Assembly: GCA_944368065.1 (NCBI GenBank)
Contig: CALVWV010000043.1
Location: forward strand, 37,427-101,426
Length of the DNA: 64,000 nt
From: an uncultured Clostridia bacterium
GTDB lineage: Bacteria; Bacillota; Clostridia; Christensenellales; Borkfalkiaceae
Reading direction: 5' to 3'
Shown here: piece by piece, positions 22,712 to 30,622 of the stretch
Position numbering within the stretch: position 1 is the first letter of the stretch
Layout: the number at the start of each line of letters is the position of its first letter
Notes under the pieces: model-generated
Told to the model about the DNA's origin: nothing
Seen by the model: the letters and a program-made list of their open reading frames with translations, nothing else
The model's database searches: none
Translations under genes and position numbers: made by a program

Positions 22712-23878
22712 TCAGACAATATGAAGCACATAAAATTTAAGGTAATGCGTTTCGTCGGCGCAAAGAAGGGAAGGGTGGTCGGGCGCCTGGGTCTTGACTT
22801 CCACGCTGCGCACAGTGCGGCCGCTTTCCTTGGCGGCTTCGGTAAGCATGCGCTCGAACAAAGTCTGCGTCATGTAGTGGGAGCACGAGCAGGTTATTAA
22901 AAAGCCGCCGCTTTTTACAAGTTTCATACCCTGAATATTTATGTCTTTATATCCGCGGTAAGCATCTTTTACTTCGTCGGCAGTTTTGCAGAAAGCGGGG
23001 GGGTCGAGTATTACGAGGTCGAAAGTTCTGCCCTGTTTTCTGAAATCGCGCAAAAGCGCGAAAGCGTCGCCGCATACCGTACTTATATTTTTCAGTCCGT
23101 TGATTTCTGCGTTTTTCATAACGCTGTCGAGCGCAGGCTGCGATACGTCGCACGCTGTTACGCTTTTTGCCACCGTTGCACAGTTTACGGTAAATCCGCC
23201 GCTGTTGCAGAAGCAGTCCAGAACGTCGCCGCCGGCCGCATAACGGCGCGCGGCAAACCTGTTTTCCTTCTGGTCGAGGAAATAGCCCGTCTTCTGACCG
23301 TTCTTGACGTCGACAAGCATTTTAAGCCCGTTTTCTTCTATTTCCACAAGTTCTGGCACCTCGCCGTACAGAACGCCTTTTACTTCCTGTAAGCCTTCTT
23401 TTTTTCTCAGAGCCACGTCGCTGCGCTCAAAAATGCCCTTGGGCGAAAAAATTTCCGCAAGGCATTCGGTTATAAGATTTTTGCGCATGTCAACGCCGAG
23501 CGACAAAAACTGAACGGCAAGATAATCGCCGTATTTATCTACGATGAGAGCGGGGAGGTTGTCTGCCTCGGCAAACACAACCCGGCAACAATTATCGTAG
23601 CCGAGCTTTCTGCGGTACTGCCAGGCATCGCCGAGGCGCTTTAAATAAAAGGCTTTATCGTCAGTTTCGTTTCCGCGTATGAATATCCTCACAAGTATCT
23701 TGGAAGCGTGGTTTATGTAACCCTTTCCTATGAACTTGCCGTCGTTTGAAAATACAGAGGCTAAAGAACCGTTCTTGTCTTTGCCTTCAATGCGGGCGAC
23801 TTCGTTGGCGTAAACCCAGCTGTGACCCGCAACAATTCTTTTTTCTTCATTCTTTTTAAGATATAATTCGTAAGCCAT
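22712..23878 (-). CDS. Class I SAM-dependent rRNA methyltransferase, RlmI-like
   Basis: A 388-residue protein with an N-terminal PUA domain (RIVAGHSWVYANEVARIEG) and a C-terminal Rossmann methyltransferase. The SAM site is VLDCFCNSGGFTVNCA, and the catalytic-loop region is LVILDPPAFCKT. It is the RlmI/YccW family, which methylates C5 of a 23S rRNA cytosine; the exact target base here is inferred from the family. It is divergent from the ABC exporter genes, with 91 bases between the two start codons. Confidence 0.9.
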   Translation of the reverse strand: MAYELYLKKNEEKRIVAGHSWVYANEVARIEGKDKNGSLASVFSNDGKFIGKGYINHASKILVRIFIRGNETDDKAFYLKRLGDAWQYRRKLGYDNCCRVVFAEADNLPALIVDKYGDYLAVQFLSLGVDMRKNLITECLAEIFSPKGIFERSDVALRKKEGLQEVKGVLYGEVPELVEIEENGLKMLVDVKNGQKTGYFLDQKENRFAARRYAAGGDVLDCFCNSGGFTVNCATVAKSVTACDVSQPALDSVMKNAEINGLKNISTVCGDAFALLRDFRKQGRTFDLVILDPPAFCKTADEVKDAYRGYKDINIQGMKLVKSGGFLITCSCSHYMTQTLFERMLTEAAKESGRTVRSVEVKTQAPDHPSLLCADETHYLKFYVLHIV

Positions 23879-23931
23879 AGTTTAAGTTTATCAAAGGTTG
23901 CCAATAAAAGCAATTATAAAATCAAATATAA

Positions 23932-23960
23932 TTGCTTTTTAAAGTCAAAAATGTTAAACT
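23932..23960 (+). promoter_or_regulatory. Promoter of the ABC exporter operon (leaderless geometry)
   Basis: TTGCTT, a 17-base spacer and TAAACT. Nine bases later comes the ATG at 23970, with no Shine-Dalgarno. Confidence 0.5.
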
Positions 23961-23969
23961 TTATTCGGT

Positions 23970-25697
23970 ATGAGAAAATTACTTAAATATCTTGTAAGCT
24001 ACAAGAGAGAGAGCGTGCTCGCGCCGCTGTTCAAATTCCTTGAAGCGTGCTTCGAGCTGATAGTTCCGCTTGTCGTTTCAGCCATAATAGATAACGGCAT
24101 AACGGGCGGAAAGGGCACAACATACATAATAGAAATGTGCCTGATTTTAGTCGCTCTCGGAGCTGTAGGTCTGGTCTGCGCTGTGTTTGCGCAGTACTTT
24201 GCCGCAAAGGCAGCCGCAGGTTTCGCAAAATACTTAAGGCGCGACCTGTTCAACAAAATGCAGTCGCTTTCCTATTCGGAGATAGACGGCCTGGGCACTT
24301 CGCGCATGATAACCAGAATGACGAGCGACGTAAACCAGGTACAGAGCGGCGTAAATATGGTTCTGCGCCTTTTCATGCGCTCGCCCGTAATAGTATTCGG
24401 CGCGATGATATGCGCGTTCCTCATTGACGCTCTTGCGGGCGGAATATTCGCCATAGCGATAGCCGTGCTCTGTATAATAGTTTTCAGCATACTTTTGGTT
24501 ACGATACCTCTTTACAGGCGCGTTCAGGGCAACCTTGACGGTATAACGACTTATACCCGCGAATCGCTCACGGGCGCGAGAGTCATACGCGCATTCTGCA
24601 ACGAGGACAAGGAAATTGCCGCATACAACAAGCAGAATGCCGCGCTCAGACATTCGCAGACTTTTGCGGGCTGGGTTTCGGCGCTTATGAATCCGCTCAC
24701 ATATGCGGTGATAAACATAGGCGTAATTGCGCTTTTATACACGGGAGCGCTTAAGGTTGACGCCGGCACGCTTTCCACAGGCGACGTGGTGGCGCTTTAC
24801 AACTATATTTCGCAGATTCTGGTAGAGCTTATCAAGCTTGCCAATCTTATAATTACGGTAACGAAATCGTTTGCCTGCGCGGGCAGATTAAGCGAAGTGC
24901 TTTCCATGCAGTCCTCGCTTAAGCACGGCGAAAAGATAAAGGCGGAGGGAATGCCCTACATCAGCTTTGACGGCGTGTGCATGAAGTACGCGCCCGACGC
25001 CGGCAACGCCTTAACCGACGTAAGCTTCACCGCCGAACGCGGCGATACTATAGGCATTATAGGCGGCACGGGTTCTGGCAAAACTACGCTTGTCAATCTT
25101 ATTCCGCACTTTTACGACGCAAGTTCGGGCACTGTAAGCATAGACGGCATAAACGTTAACGGCTACACGGACGAGGAAATACGCTCAAAGTGCGGCATTG
25201 TTCCGCAGAAAGCCGTGCTGTTCAACGGTACGATAGCCGAAAATCTGCGCTGGGGCAAACCTGACGCTACCGAAGACGAGCTGATGCAAGCGGTGGAAAC
25301 GGCGCAGGCTGCCGACGTTATCAGGGCTAAAAAATACGGACTCAATGAAAAAGTTGAACAGGGCGGACTGAACTTTTCGGGCGGACAGAGGCAGAGGCTT
25401 ACCATTGCCCGCGCGCTTGTAAGAAAGCCTGAAATACTCATACTCGACGACAGCGCGTCTGCGCTCGACTATGCGACGGATGCAAGACTCAGGCAGTCGC
25501 TTAAATCGCTCGATTACAAGCCTACGGTATTCATTGTTTCGCAGCGCACATCATCAATACGCAACGCAGATAAAATAATAGTTCTCGACCACGGCGCGGT
25601 TGCGGGAATAGGCACTCACGAAGAACTGCTTGAAAACTGCCCGCTTTACAGGGAAATACATTATTCGCAATACGAGAAGAAGGAGGAAGCCTTATAA
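23970..25697 (+). CDS. ABC exporter subunit with degenerate ATP site (heterodimer partner 1)
   Basis: A 575-residue type IV ABC exporter half: six membrane spans, then a nucleotide-binding domain. Walker A is GGTGSGKTTL and the signature is LNFSGGQRQR. Two catalytic residues are changed: Walker B reads LILDDSASALD, with Asp494 where the catalytic Glu should be, and the switch His is Gln525 (IVSQRTSS). This is the pattern of the degenerate subunit in heterodimeric exporters such as TM287 and BmrC. The stop codon overlaps the start of the partner gene. Substrate unknown; drug or lipid export is usual. Confidence 0.93.
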   Translation: MRKLLKYLVSYKRESVLAPLFKFLEACFELIVPLVVSAIIDNGITGGKGTTYIIEMCLILVALGAVGLVCAVFAQYFAAKAAAGFAKYLRRDLFNKMQSLSYSEIDGLGTSRMITRMTSDVNQVQSGVNMVLRLFMRSPVIVFGAMICAFLIDALAGGIFAIAIAVLCIIVFSILLVTIPLYRRVQGNLDGITTYTRESLTGARVIRAFCNEDKEIAAYNKQNAALRHSQTFAGWVSALMNPLTYAVINIGVIALLYTGALKVDAGTLSTGDVVALYNYISQILVELIKLANLIITVTKSFACAGRLSEVLSMQSSLKHGEKIKAEGMPYISFDGVCMKYAPDAGNALTDVSFTAERGDTIGIIGGTGSGKTTLVNLIPHFYDASSGTVSIDGINVNGYTDEEIRSKCGIVPQKAVLFNGTIAENLRWGKPDATEDELMQAVETAQAADVIRAKKYGLNEKVEQGGLNFSGGQRQRLTIARALVRKPEILILDDSASALDYATDARLRQSLKSLDYKPTVFIVSQRTSSIRNADKIIVLDHGAVAGIGTHEELLENCPLYREIHYSQYEKKEEAL

Positions 25698-27454
25698 TGC
25701 GTCCTCTCAACCAGAAACAGACGGTAAAACGAATATTCAGACAGCTCAGAGGCTATACATTTTATATAATACTGTCAGTGCTTATGGCAGTTATAACAGT
25801 AGCCGGCAACCTTGTCGTGCCCATATTCTTCGGCGACGCCATTAACTACATGATAAAGGGCGGCACGAACTGGGAGGGTATTTTCTTCTATTTTACCCTG
25901 ATAGGCGTATCGATAGTGGTGACGTGCCTGTCGCAGTGGCTTCTGAACATCATCAACAACAAAATAACTTACTCGGTTACACAGGACATAAGGAGGGAAG
26001 CTTTCGAACATATTCAGAAGCTGCCTTTAAAGTACCTCGACGCACACCCCTACGGTGACCTTGTAAGCAGAAACATAGCCGACGTCGACCAGTTTGCCGA
26101 CGGACTTTTGATGGGCTTCACGCAGTTCTTTACGGGCATACTTACGATAATAAGCACGCTCGTGCTTATGTTTGTGCTCAACTGGATAATAGCGCTCGCC
26201 GTGTTCGTGCTTACGCCGCTTTCGCTTTTTATCGCCAAATTCGTTTCGACGAGAACATACAAACTGTTCAGAAAGAACTCCCGCATAAGGGGCGAACAGA
26301 CAGCTTTCATAGATGAAATGGTGGGCAACTTAAAGGTAGTTCAGGCATTTTCGCACGAGGACGAAAACTCCGAAAAGTTTGACGAGATAAACGAACGCCT
26401 TACAAAAGCTTCTCAGGACGCAACTTTCTTTTCATCTCTGCCCAATCCCACTACAAGGTTTGTAAACTCGCTTGTGTATGCCGCGGTGGCGCTCGCAGGC
26501 GCGCTTACGATAATTTACCCTTCCGTTCTGCCTGTAGCGTTCAACGTGGGCAAGCTGAGCACTCTGTTAAGCTATGCAAACCAGTACACCAAGCCTTTCA
26601 ACGAAATAACGGGCGTAATTACCGAACTACAGAACGCCATTGCGTGCGCGGGCAGAATTTACGAGCTTATAGACGAGCCCTTGCAAATTCCAGACGCACC
26701 CGACGCAAAAGAACTTGAAAACGTCAGAGGCGAAGTGGAGTTCAAAGACGTATGCTTTTCCTATTCTCAGGAACGCAAACTCATAGAAAATCTTAACGTT
26801 TCCGTAAAAGCAGGTCAGAGAATTGCCATTGTCGGTCCTACGGGCTGCGGCAAAACAACGCTGATAAACCTTTTAATGCGCTTCTACGATGTGGACGAAG
26901 GCTCTATTTCCGTGGACGGAAACGATATAAGGGACGTCACGCGCTCGTCTCTGCGCCGCAACTACGGCATGGTGCTCCAGGATACCTGGCTTAAAAACGG
27001 AACCATAAAGCAGAACATAAAGCTGGGTAAGCCCGACGCTACCGACGAAGAAGTTATAGAAGCCGCTAAAAATGCGCACGCGCATAAATTCATAGTTCAG
27101 CTAGAAAACGGGTACGATACAGTAATTTCCGAAGACGGCGGAAACCTTTCTCAGGGTCAGAAACAGCTTCTTTGCATAACGCGAATCATGCTCTCGCTGC
27201 CGCCGATGCTCATTCTGGACGAGGCGACATCCTCGATAGATACCCGCACGGAAATGCAGATACAGCACGCATTTGCAAAAATGATGGAGGGCAGAACGAG
27301 CTTTATAGTCGCACACAGGCTTTCCACGGTAAAGAATGCTGACCTCATTCTGGTTATGAAGGACGGCAAAATTATAGAGCAGGGCAACCACGAACAGCTT
27401 ATTGCGCTCGGCGGATTTTATAATAAACTTTACAACAGCCAGTTCGCAGTTTGA
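25697..27454 (+). CDS. ABC exporter subunit with canonical ATP site (heterodimer partner 2)
   Basis: A 585-residue membrane exporter half with six spans and a canonical nucleotide-binding domain: GPTGCGKTTL (Walker A), LSQGQKQLLCI (signature, Gln in place of the second Gly), LILDEATSSID (Walker B with catalytic Glu) and IVAHRLSTV (switch His). Its ATG overlaps the TAA of the preceding gene by one base, so the two are made in equal amounts. Together they form an asymmetric exporter with one active and one degenerate ATP site. Confidence 0.93.
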   Translation: MRPLNQKQTVKRIFRQLRGYTFYIILSVLMAVITVAGNLVVPIFFGDAINYMIKGGTNWEGIFFYFTLIGVSIVVTCLSQWLLNIINNKITYSVTQDIRREAFEHIQKLPLKYLDAHPYGDLVSRNIADVDQFADGLLMGFTQFFTGILTIISTLVLMFVLNWIIALAVFVLTPLSLFIAKFVSTRTYKLFRKNSRIRGEQTAFIDEMVGNLKVVQAFSHEDENSEKFDEINERLTKASQDATFFSSLPNPTTRFVNSLVYAAVALAGALTIIYPSVLPVAFNVGKLSTLLSYANQYTKPFNEITGVITELQNAIACAGRIYELIDEPLQIPDAPDAKELENVRGEVEFKDVCFSYSQERKLIENLNVSVKAGQRIAIVGPTGCGKTTLINLLMRFYDVDEGSISVDGNDIRDVTRSSLRRNYGMVLQDTWLKNGTIKQNIKLGKPDATDEEVIEAAKNAHAHKFIVQLENGYDTVISEDGGNLSQGQKQLLCITRIMLSLPPMLILDEATSSIDTRTEMQIQHAFAKMMEGRTSFIVAHRLSTVKNADLILVMKDGKIIEQGNHEQLIALGGFYNKLYNSQFAV

Positions 27455-27554
27455 CGAACGCCCGCAAAGTATGTATAATATTAAAGGTGCGCCGCATGCG
27501 CGCATAAAAACCAACATTCAATAAAAACCTTGCTTTACGCAAGCGGAGAGATAA

Positions 27555-29132
27555 ATGCTTCAGGTAAACAACGTATCGCTGCAGTACGGCAGCAAAAAAC
27601 TTTTCGAGGATGTAAACCTCAAATTCACTAAGGGCAACTGCTACGGAATAATCGGAGCGAACGGCGCGGGCAAATCTACCTTTTTAAAGATTTTAAGCGG
27701 CGAAATTGAGCCCAACAAGGGCGAAGTTACGCTCGACAAAACCGAGCGCATGTCCGTTTTGCAGCAGAACCAGAATGCGTTCGATAACGTAACCGTTCTG
27801 CGCGCGGTAATGCTCGGACACAAGCGCCTCGTCCGCATAATGGACGAAAAAGACGCGCTTTACGCCAAAGCTGACTTTTCCGAAGAGGACGGCGTCCGCG
27901 CCAGCGAACTCGAGGCTGAATTTGCCGAGCTCGGCGGCTGGGACGCTGAATACGAAGCCCAGACGCTTTTGAACGAGCTTAACATAGGCGAAGAATACCA
28001 CAACACGCTTATGGCAGACCTCGACGCAAAGAGGAAGGTGAAGGTGCTGCTTGCGCAGGCCCTTTTCGGCAACCCCGATGTACTTCTTCTGGACGAGCCG
28101 ACCAACAACCTCGACATAAAGACTGTGCGCTGGCTTGAAAATTATCTTCTTGACTTCGAAAACACTATTATAATAGTTTCGCATAACAGGCACTTTTTGA
28201 ACAAAGTGTGCACGCATATCTGCGACGTGGACTACGGCAAAATCAATATGATGCTCGGCAACTACGATTTCTGGTACGAAACCAGCCAGTTGCTTGCCCG
28301 CCAGCAGAAAGACCAGAACAAGAAGAACGAACAGAGGGCAAAGGAGTTGCAGGACTTCATTGCGCGCTTCGCAGCTAACGCTTCCAAGTCCAGGCAGGCT
28401 ACATCGAGAAAGAAAGAGCTTGAAAAACTCACCATATCAGACTTCAAACCCTCGCTCAGAAAGTACCCTTACATCGATTTCAAATCTGAAAAAGAGCTCG
28501 GCAACGACATTCTGATGGTGGAAAACCTCACAAAAAAAGGTTACTTTGAAAATGTTTCGTTCACCGTGCAGAAGGGCGATAAAATAGGCATCGTATCGGA
28601 CAAAAGTACCACAATTTCCATGCTCTACGATATCCTTATGGGCAAAGCCCAGCCCGATTCAGGCACAGTAAAGTGGGGCAAGACGGTAACGGCTTCCTAC
28701 TTCCCCGAAAACAACAACGAATATTTCCAGAACTGCGAACTTACGCTCGTCCAGTGGCTCAGCCAGTTCTCCAAAGACCACTACGAAGAGTACCTGCGCG
28801 GCTGGCTTGGAAGGATGCTCTTTTCCGGCGAAGAGGCGTTAAAGCAGGCAAAGGTGCTTTCCGGCGGCGAAAAAGTAAGGTGCATGCTTGCAAAAATGAT
28901 GCTCGAAGGCGGAAACTTCCTCATATTTGACGAGCCTACAAACCACCTCGACCTCGAAAGCATAACGGCGCTCAACAACGGCATGAAGAACTTCAAGGGC
29001 TGCATGCTGTTCACCTCGCACGACCAGGAACTCATGAATACCGTCGGCAACAGGATAATCGAAATCAACGGCACAAAGACGTTCGATAAAAATATTACCT
29101 ACGACGAGTACATCGACCTTCTTTCCGAATAA
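27555..29132 (+). CDS. ABC-F family ATPase, YbiT/YkpA-like, with degenerate second Walker A
   Basis: A 525-residue soluble twin ABC protein without membrane spans, close to YbiT/YkpA; ABC-F proteins act on the ribosome. Site 1 has GANGAGKST and LLLDEPTNNLD but no LSGGQ-like signature (MADLDAKRKVKV), which is normal for this subfamily. The linker has the shared RFSANASKSRQATSR-like stretch (here RFAANASKSRQATS). Site 2 has LSGGEKVR and FDEPTNHLD, but its Walker A is eroded to GIVSDKST (residues 345-352), two residues short. GGAGAG precedes the ATG. A strong terminator follows. Confidence 0.92.
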   Translation: MLQVNNVSLQYGSKKLFEDVNLKFTKGNCYGIIGANGAGKSTFLKILSGEIEPNKGEVTLDKTERMSVLQQNQNAFDNVTVLRAVMLGHKRLVRIMDEKDALYAKADFSEEDGVRASELEAEFAELGGWDAEYEAQTLLNELNIGEEYHNTLMADLDAKRKVKVLLAQALFGNPDVLLLDEPTNNLDIKTVRWLENYLLDFENTIIIVSHNRHFLNKVCTHICDVDYGKINMMLGNYDFWYETSQLLARQQKDQNKKNEQRAKELQDFIARFAANASKSRQATSRKKELEKLTISDFKPSLRKYPYIDFKSEKELGNDILMVENLTKKGYFENVSFTVQKGDKIGIVSDKSTTISMLYDILMGKAQPDSGTVKWGKTVTASYFPENNNEYFQNCELTLVQWLSQFSKDHYEEYLRGWLGRMLFSGEEALKQAKVLSGGEKVRCMLAKMMLEGGNFLIFDEPTNHLDLESITALNNGMKNFKGCMLFTSHDQELMNTVGNRIIEINGTKTFDKNITYDEYIDLLSE

Positions 29133-29138
29133 CGTCAA

Positions 29139-29172
29139 ACACCCCTGCGGCTCTTCGCAGGGGTGTTTTTTC
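29139..29172 (+). terminator. Intrinsic terminator of the ABC-F gene
   Basis: An 11-bp stem ACACCCCTGCG / CGCAGGGGTGT with GCTCTT loop and TTTTTT. Confidence 0.92.
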
Positions 29173-29361
29173 TTTGCATAAACTGCGACAAAGGGAGTAC
29201 GCAGGTTTTATTAATTTTAAAATTATCCCGCAAGCAAATTCACTGAAGCAAGTAAACAAAATAAAATTTTTGTCGCAAATGCATTGAAACAAGGTCCGAA
29301 CGCCCGCTTGCGACAGCATTTTACATTTACCCGCTCTGCCTTGACCGATTATTTTACAATA

Positions 29362-29368
29362 TTCGACA
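29362..29368 (-). promoter_or_regulatory. Candidate 0A box upstream of the spo0A homologue
   Basis: On the reverse strand it reads TGTCGAA, the Spo0A-binding consensus TGNCGAA. It lies about 60 bases upstream of the -35. A weaker TGTCGCA occurs near 29270. The rest of 29173-29428 is AT-rich without other recognisable features. Confidence 0.45.
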
Positions 29369-29428
29369 AATAATAGTAAATTATTGTAATAATTTTAAAT
29401 AATATTATTGATTATTTTACAAAAATAC

Positions 29429-29457
29429 TTTACATATGCCATTTTCCATAGTATAAT
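29429..29457 (+). promoter_or_regulatory. Promoter of the spo0A homologue
   Basis: TTTACA, a 17-base spacer and a perfect TATAAT. It has the vegetative sigma-A form; no sigma-H-like promoter is obvious. Confidence 0.75.
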
Positions 29458-29495
29458 CGTACTTGTCAAACATAAAAAGCCTTTCGGAGGGGATT

Positions 29496-30266
29496 ATGAA
29501 AACGGCGAATATTGTAATACTTGAAAGCAGCGAAGAGTTTCTTGAAGAACTGAAAAATTACTTTGACGGCAAAGAAGAATTCAATGTATGCGCGGTCACG
29601 GGCAGCGGCAATGCGGGCGTTGAGTACATAAACCAGTATAAGCCCGACGTGGTTATACTTAACCTTGTTTTAAGCGGGCGCGACGGATTTGCCGTGCTCG
29701 ATTACATAAAAAACAACTGTCCGGAATGCCGCTCGATAGTTGTTTCAAACTTCTCTAACGAAAAAATTGTAAATTCTGCGATTGCGCACGGCGCGAGGTA
29801 TTACTTTGTAAAACCCGTAGACCCGCAGAGCGTTGCCGAGCGGGTAAAAGAAATACTCAACGAGCAGACCACGGAATACAAAGTTTCCGCCGAAGTCCGT
29901 GCAAAGCGAAGGGTAGCTTCCATAGACGAGAAAATAAGCAACATATTTATTTCCATAGGAATACCGCCGCACATAAAAGGTTACGTATACCTGCGCGAAG
30001 GAATAAAGATGGCTATAGAAAATCCGTCTATCATAAATAATGTAACAAAGGAGCTGTACCCGAGCATAGGCAAAAAGTTCGACACGACGGCGAGCAAAGT
30101 CGAAAGGGCCATACGCCACGCCATAGAAGTTGCGTGGAACCGCGGCAGAGTGGATGCCATCAACGCCATATTCGGAGTAAGAGTGTATATCGGCAGCGAA
30201 CGCCCCACGAACAGCGAATTTATAGCGCTTGTTGCAGATAAGCTTATACTTGAAGAACTCTTATAA
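29496..30266 (+). CDS. spo0A: Spo0A-family regulator with a non-phosphorylatable receiver
   Basis: 256 residues, the normal Spo0A length. The C-terminal half is a clear Spo0A DNA-binding domain: HIKGYVYLREGIKMAIENP, TASKVERAIRHAIEVAWNRG and RPTNSEFIALVADKL. The N-terminal half is a CheY-like receiver, but its acidic pair is replaced (VILESSEEF) and the phosphoacceptor position is Asn56 (VVILNLVLSGRDG) instead of Asp. Only the conserved Lys106 (FVKPVD) remains. It therefore should not accept phosphate in the normal way. GGAGGGG precedes the ATG at 29496; an upstream in-frame start at 29463 is unlikely. It is a single-gene unit, away from spoIVB, which is its usual neighbour. Confidence 0.88.
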   Translation: MKTANIVILESSEEFLEELKNYFDGKEEFNVCAVTGSGNAGVEYINQYKPDVVILNLVLSGRDGFAVLDYIKNNCPECRSIVVSNFSNEKIVNSAIAHGARYYFVKPVDPQSVAERVKEILNEQTTEYKVSAEVRAKRRVASIDEKISNIFISIGIPPHIKGYVYLREGIKMAIENPSIINNVTKELYPSIGKKFDTTASKVERAIRHAIEVAWNRGRVDAINAIFGVRVYIGSERPTNSEFIALVADKLILEELL

Positions 30267-30279
30267 TTTAATTCCAGTT

Positions 30280-30310
30280 AAAGCGGCGCGCCTTTGCGGC
30301 GCGCCGCTTT
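30280..30310 (+). terminator. Terminator-like hairpin after the spo0A homologue
   Basis: A 13-bp stem AAAGCGGCGCGCC / GGCGCGCCGCTTT with TTTGC loop; the T-tail is short. Confidence 0.8.
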
Positions 30311-30353
30311 ATCATAAAGGTAAATCCGCCGCGTTTTAGCGAGCGCAAAACGC

Positions 30354-30382
30354 TTGATTTTTTGCGCGCATTATTATATAAT
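30354..30382 (+). promoter_or_regulatory. Promoter of tRNA-Leu(CAA)
   Basis: TTGATT, a 17-base spacer and a perfect TATAAT, 11 bases before the mature tRNA. Confidence 0.75.
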
Positions 30383-30393
30383 TTATTAAGCTT

Positions 30394-30480
30394 GCCGCTG
30401 TGGTGGAATTGGCAGACGCGCTGGACTCAAAATCCTGTGGTAGCGATACCGTATCGGTTCGACCCCGATCAGCGGCACCA
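30394..30480 (+). tRNA. tRNA-Leu (anticodon CAA)
   Basis: A class II tRNA with encoded CCA, acceptor GCCGCTG/CAGCGGC, anticodon loop CTCAAAA (reads UUG), long variable arm and T-loop TTCGACC. It is the only tRNA gene here without a tRNA-3'-end repeat behind it. Confidence 0.95.
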
Positions 30481-30481
30481 G

Positions 30482-30513
30482 ACCTCCGCACCGAATTATC
30501 GGTGCGGAGGTTT
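30482..30513 (+). terminator. Intrinsic terminator of tRNA-Leu(CAA)
   Basis: A 13-bp stem ACCTCCGCACCGA / TCGGTGCGGAGGT followed by TTTTT. Confidence 0.93.
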
Positions 30514-30587
30514 TTTCGTGCATAAAAAATCAAATTGAGGCTTATATAAAAGTAAAAGGCTTTTATGCTTTAATTGCAACTTTTTTA

Positions 30588-30616
30588 TTGCTTTTAACGG
30601 CATTAAATGTTAAAAT
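30588..30616 (+). promoter_or_regulatory. Promoter of polA-coaE (leaderless geometry)
   Basis: TTGCTT, a 17-base spacer and TAAAAT. The ATG of polA is six bases after the -10, with no Shine-Dalgarno. Confidence 0.6.
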
Positions 30617-30622
30617 TCAGTT

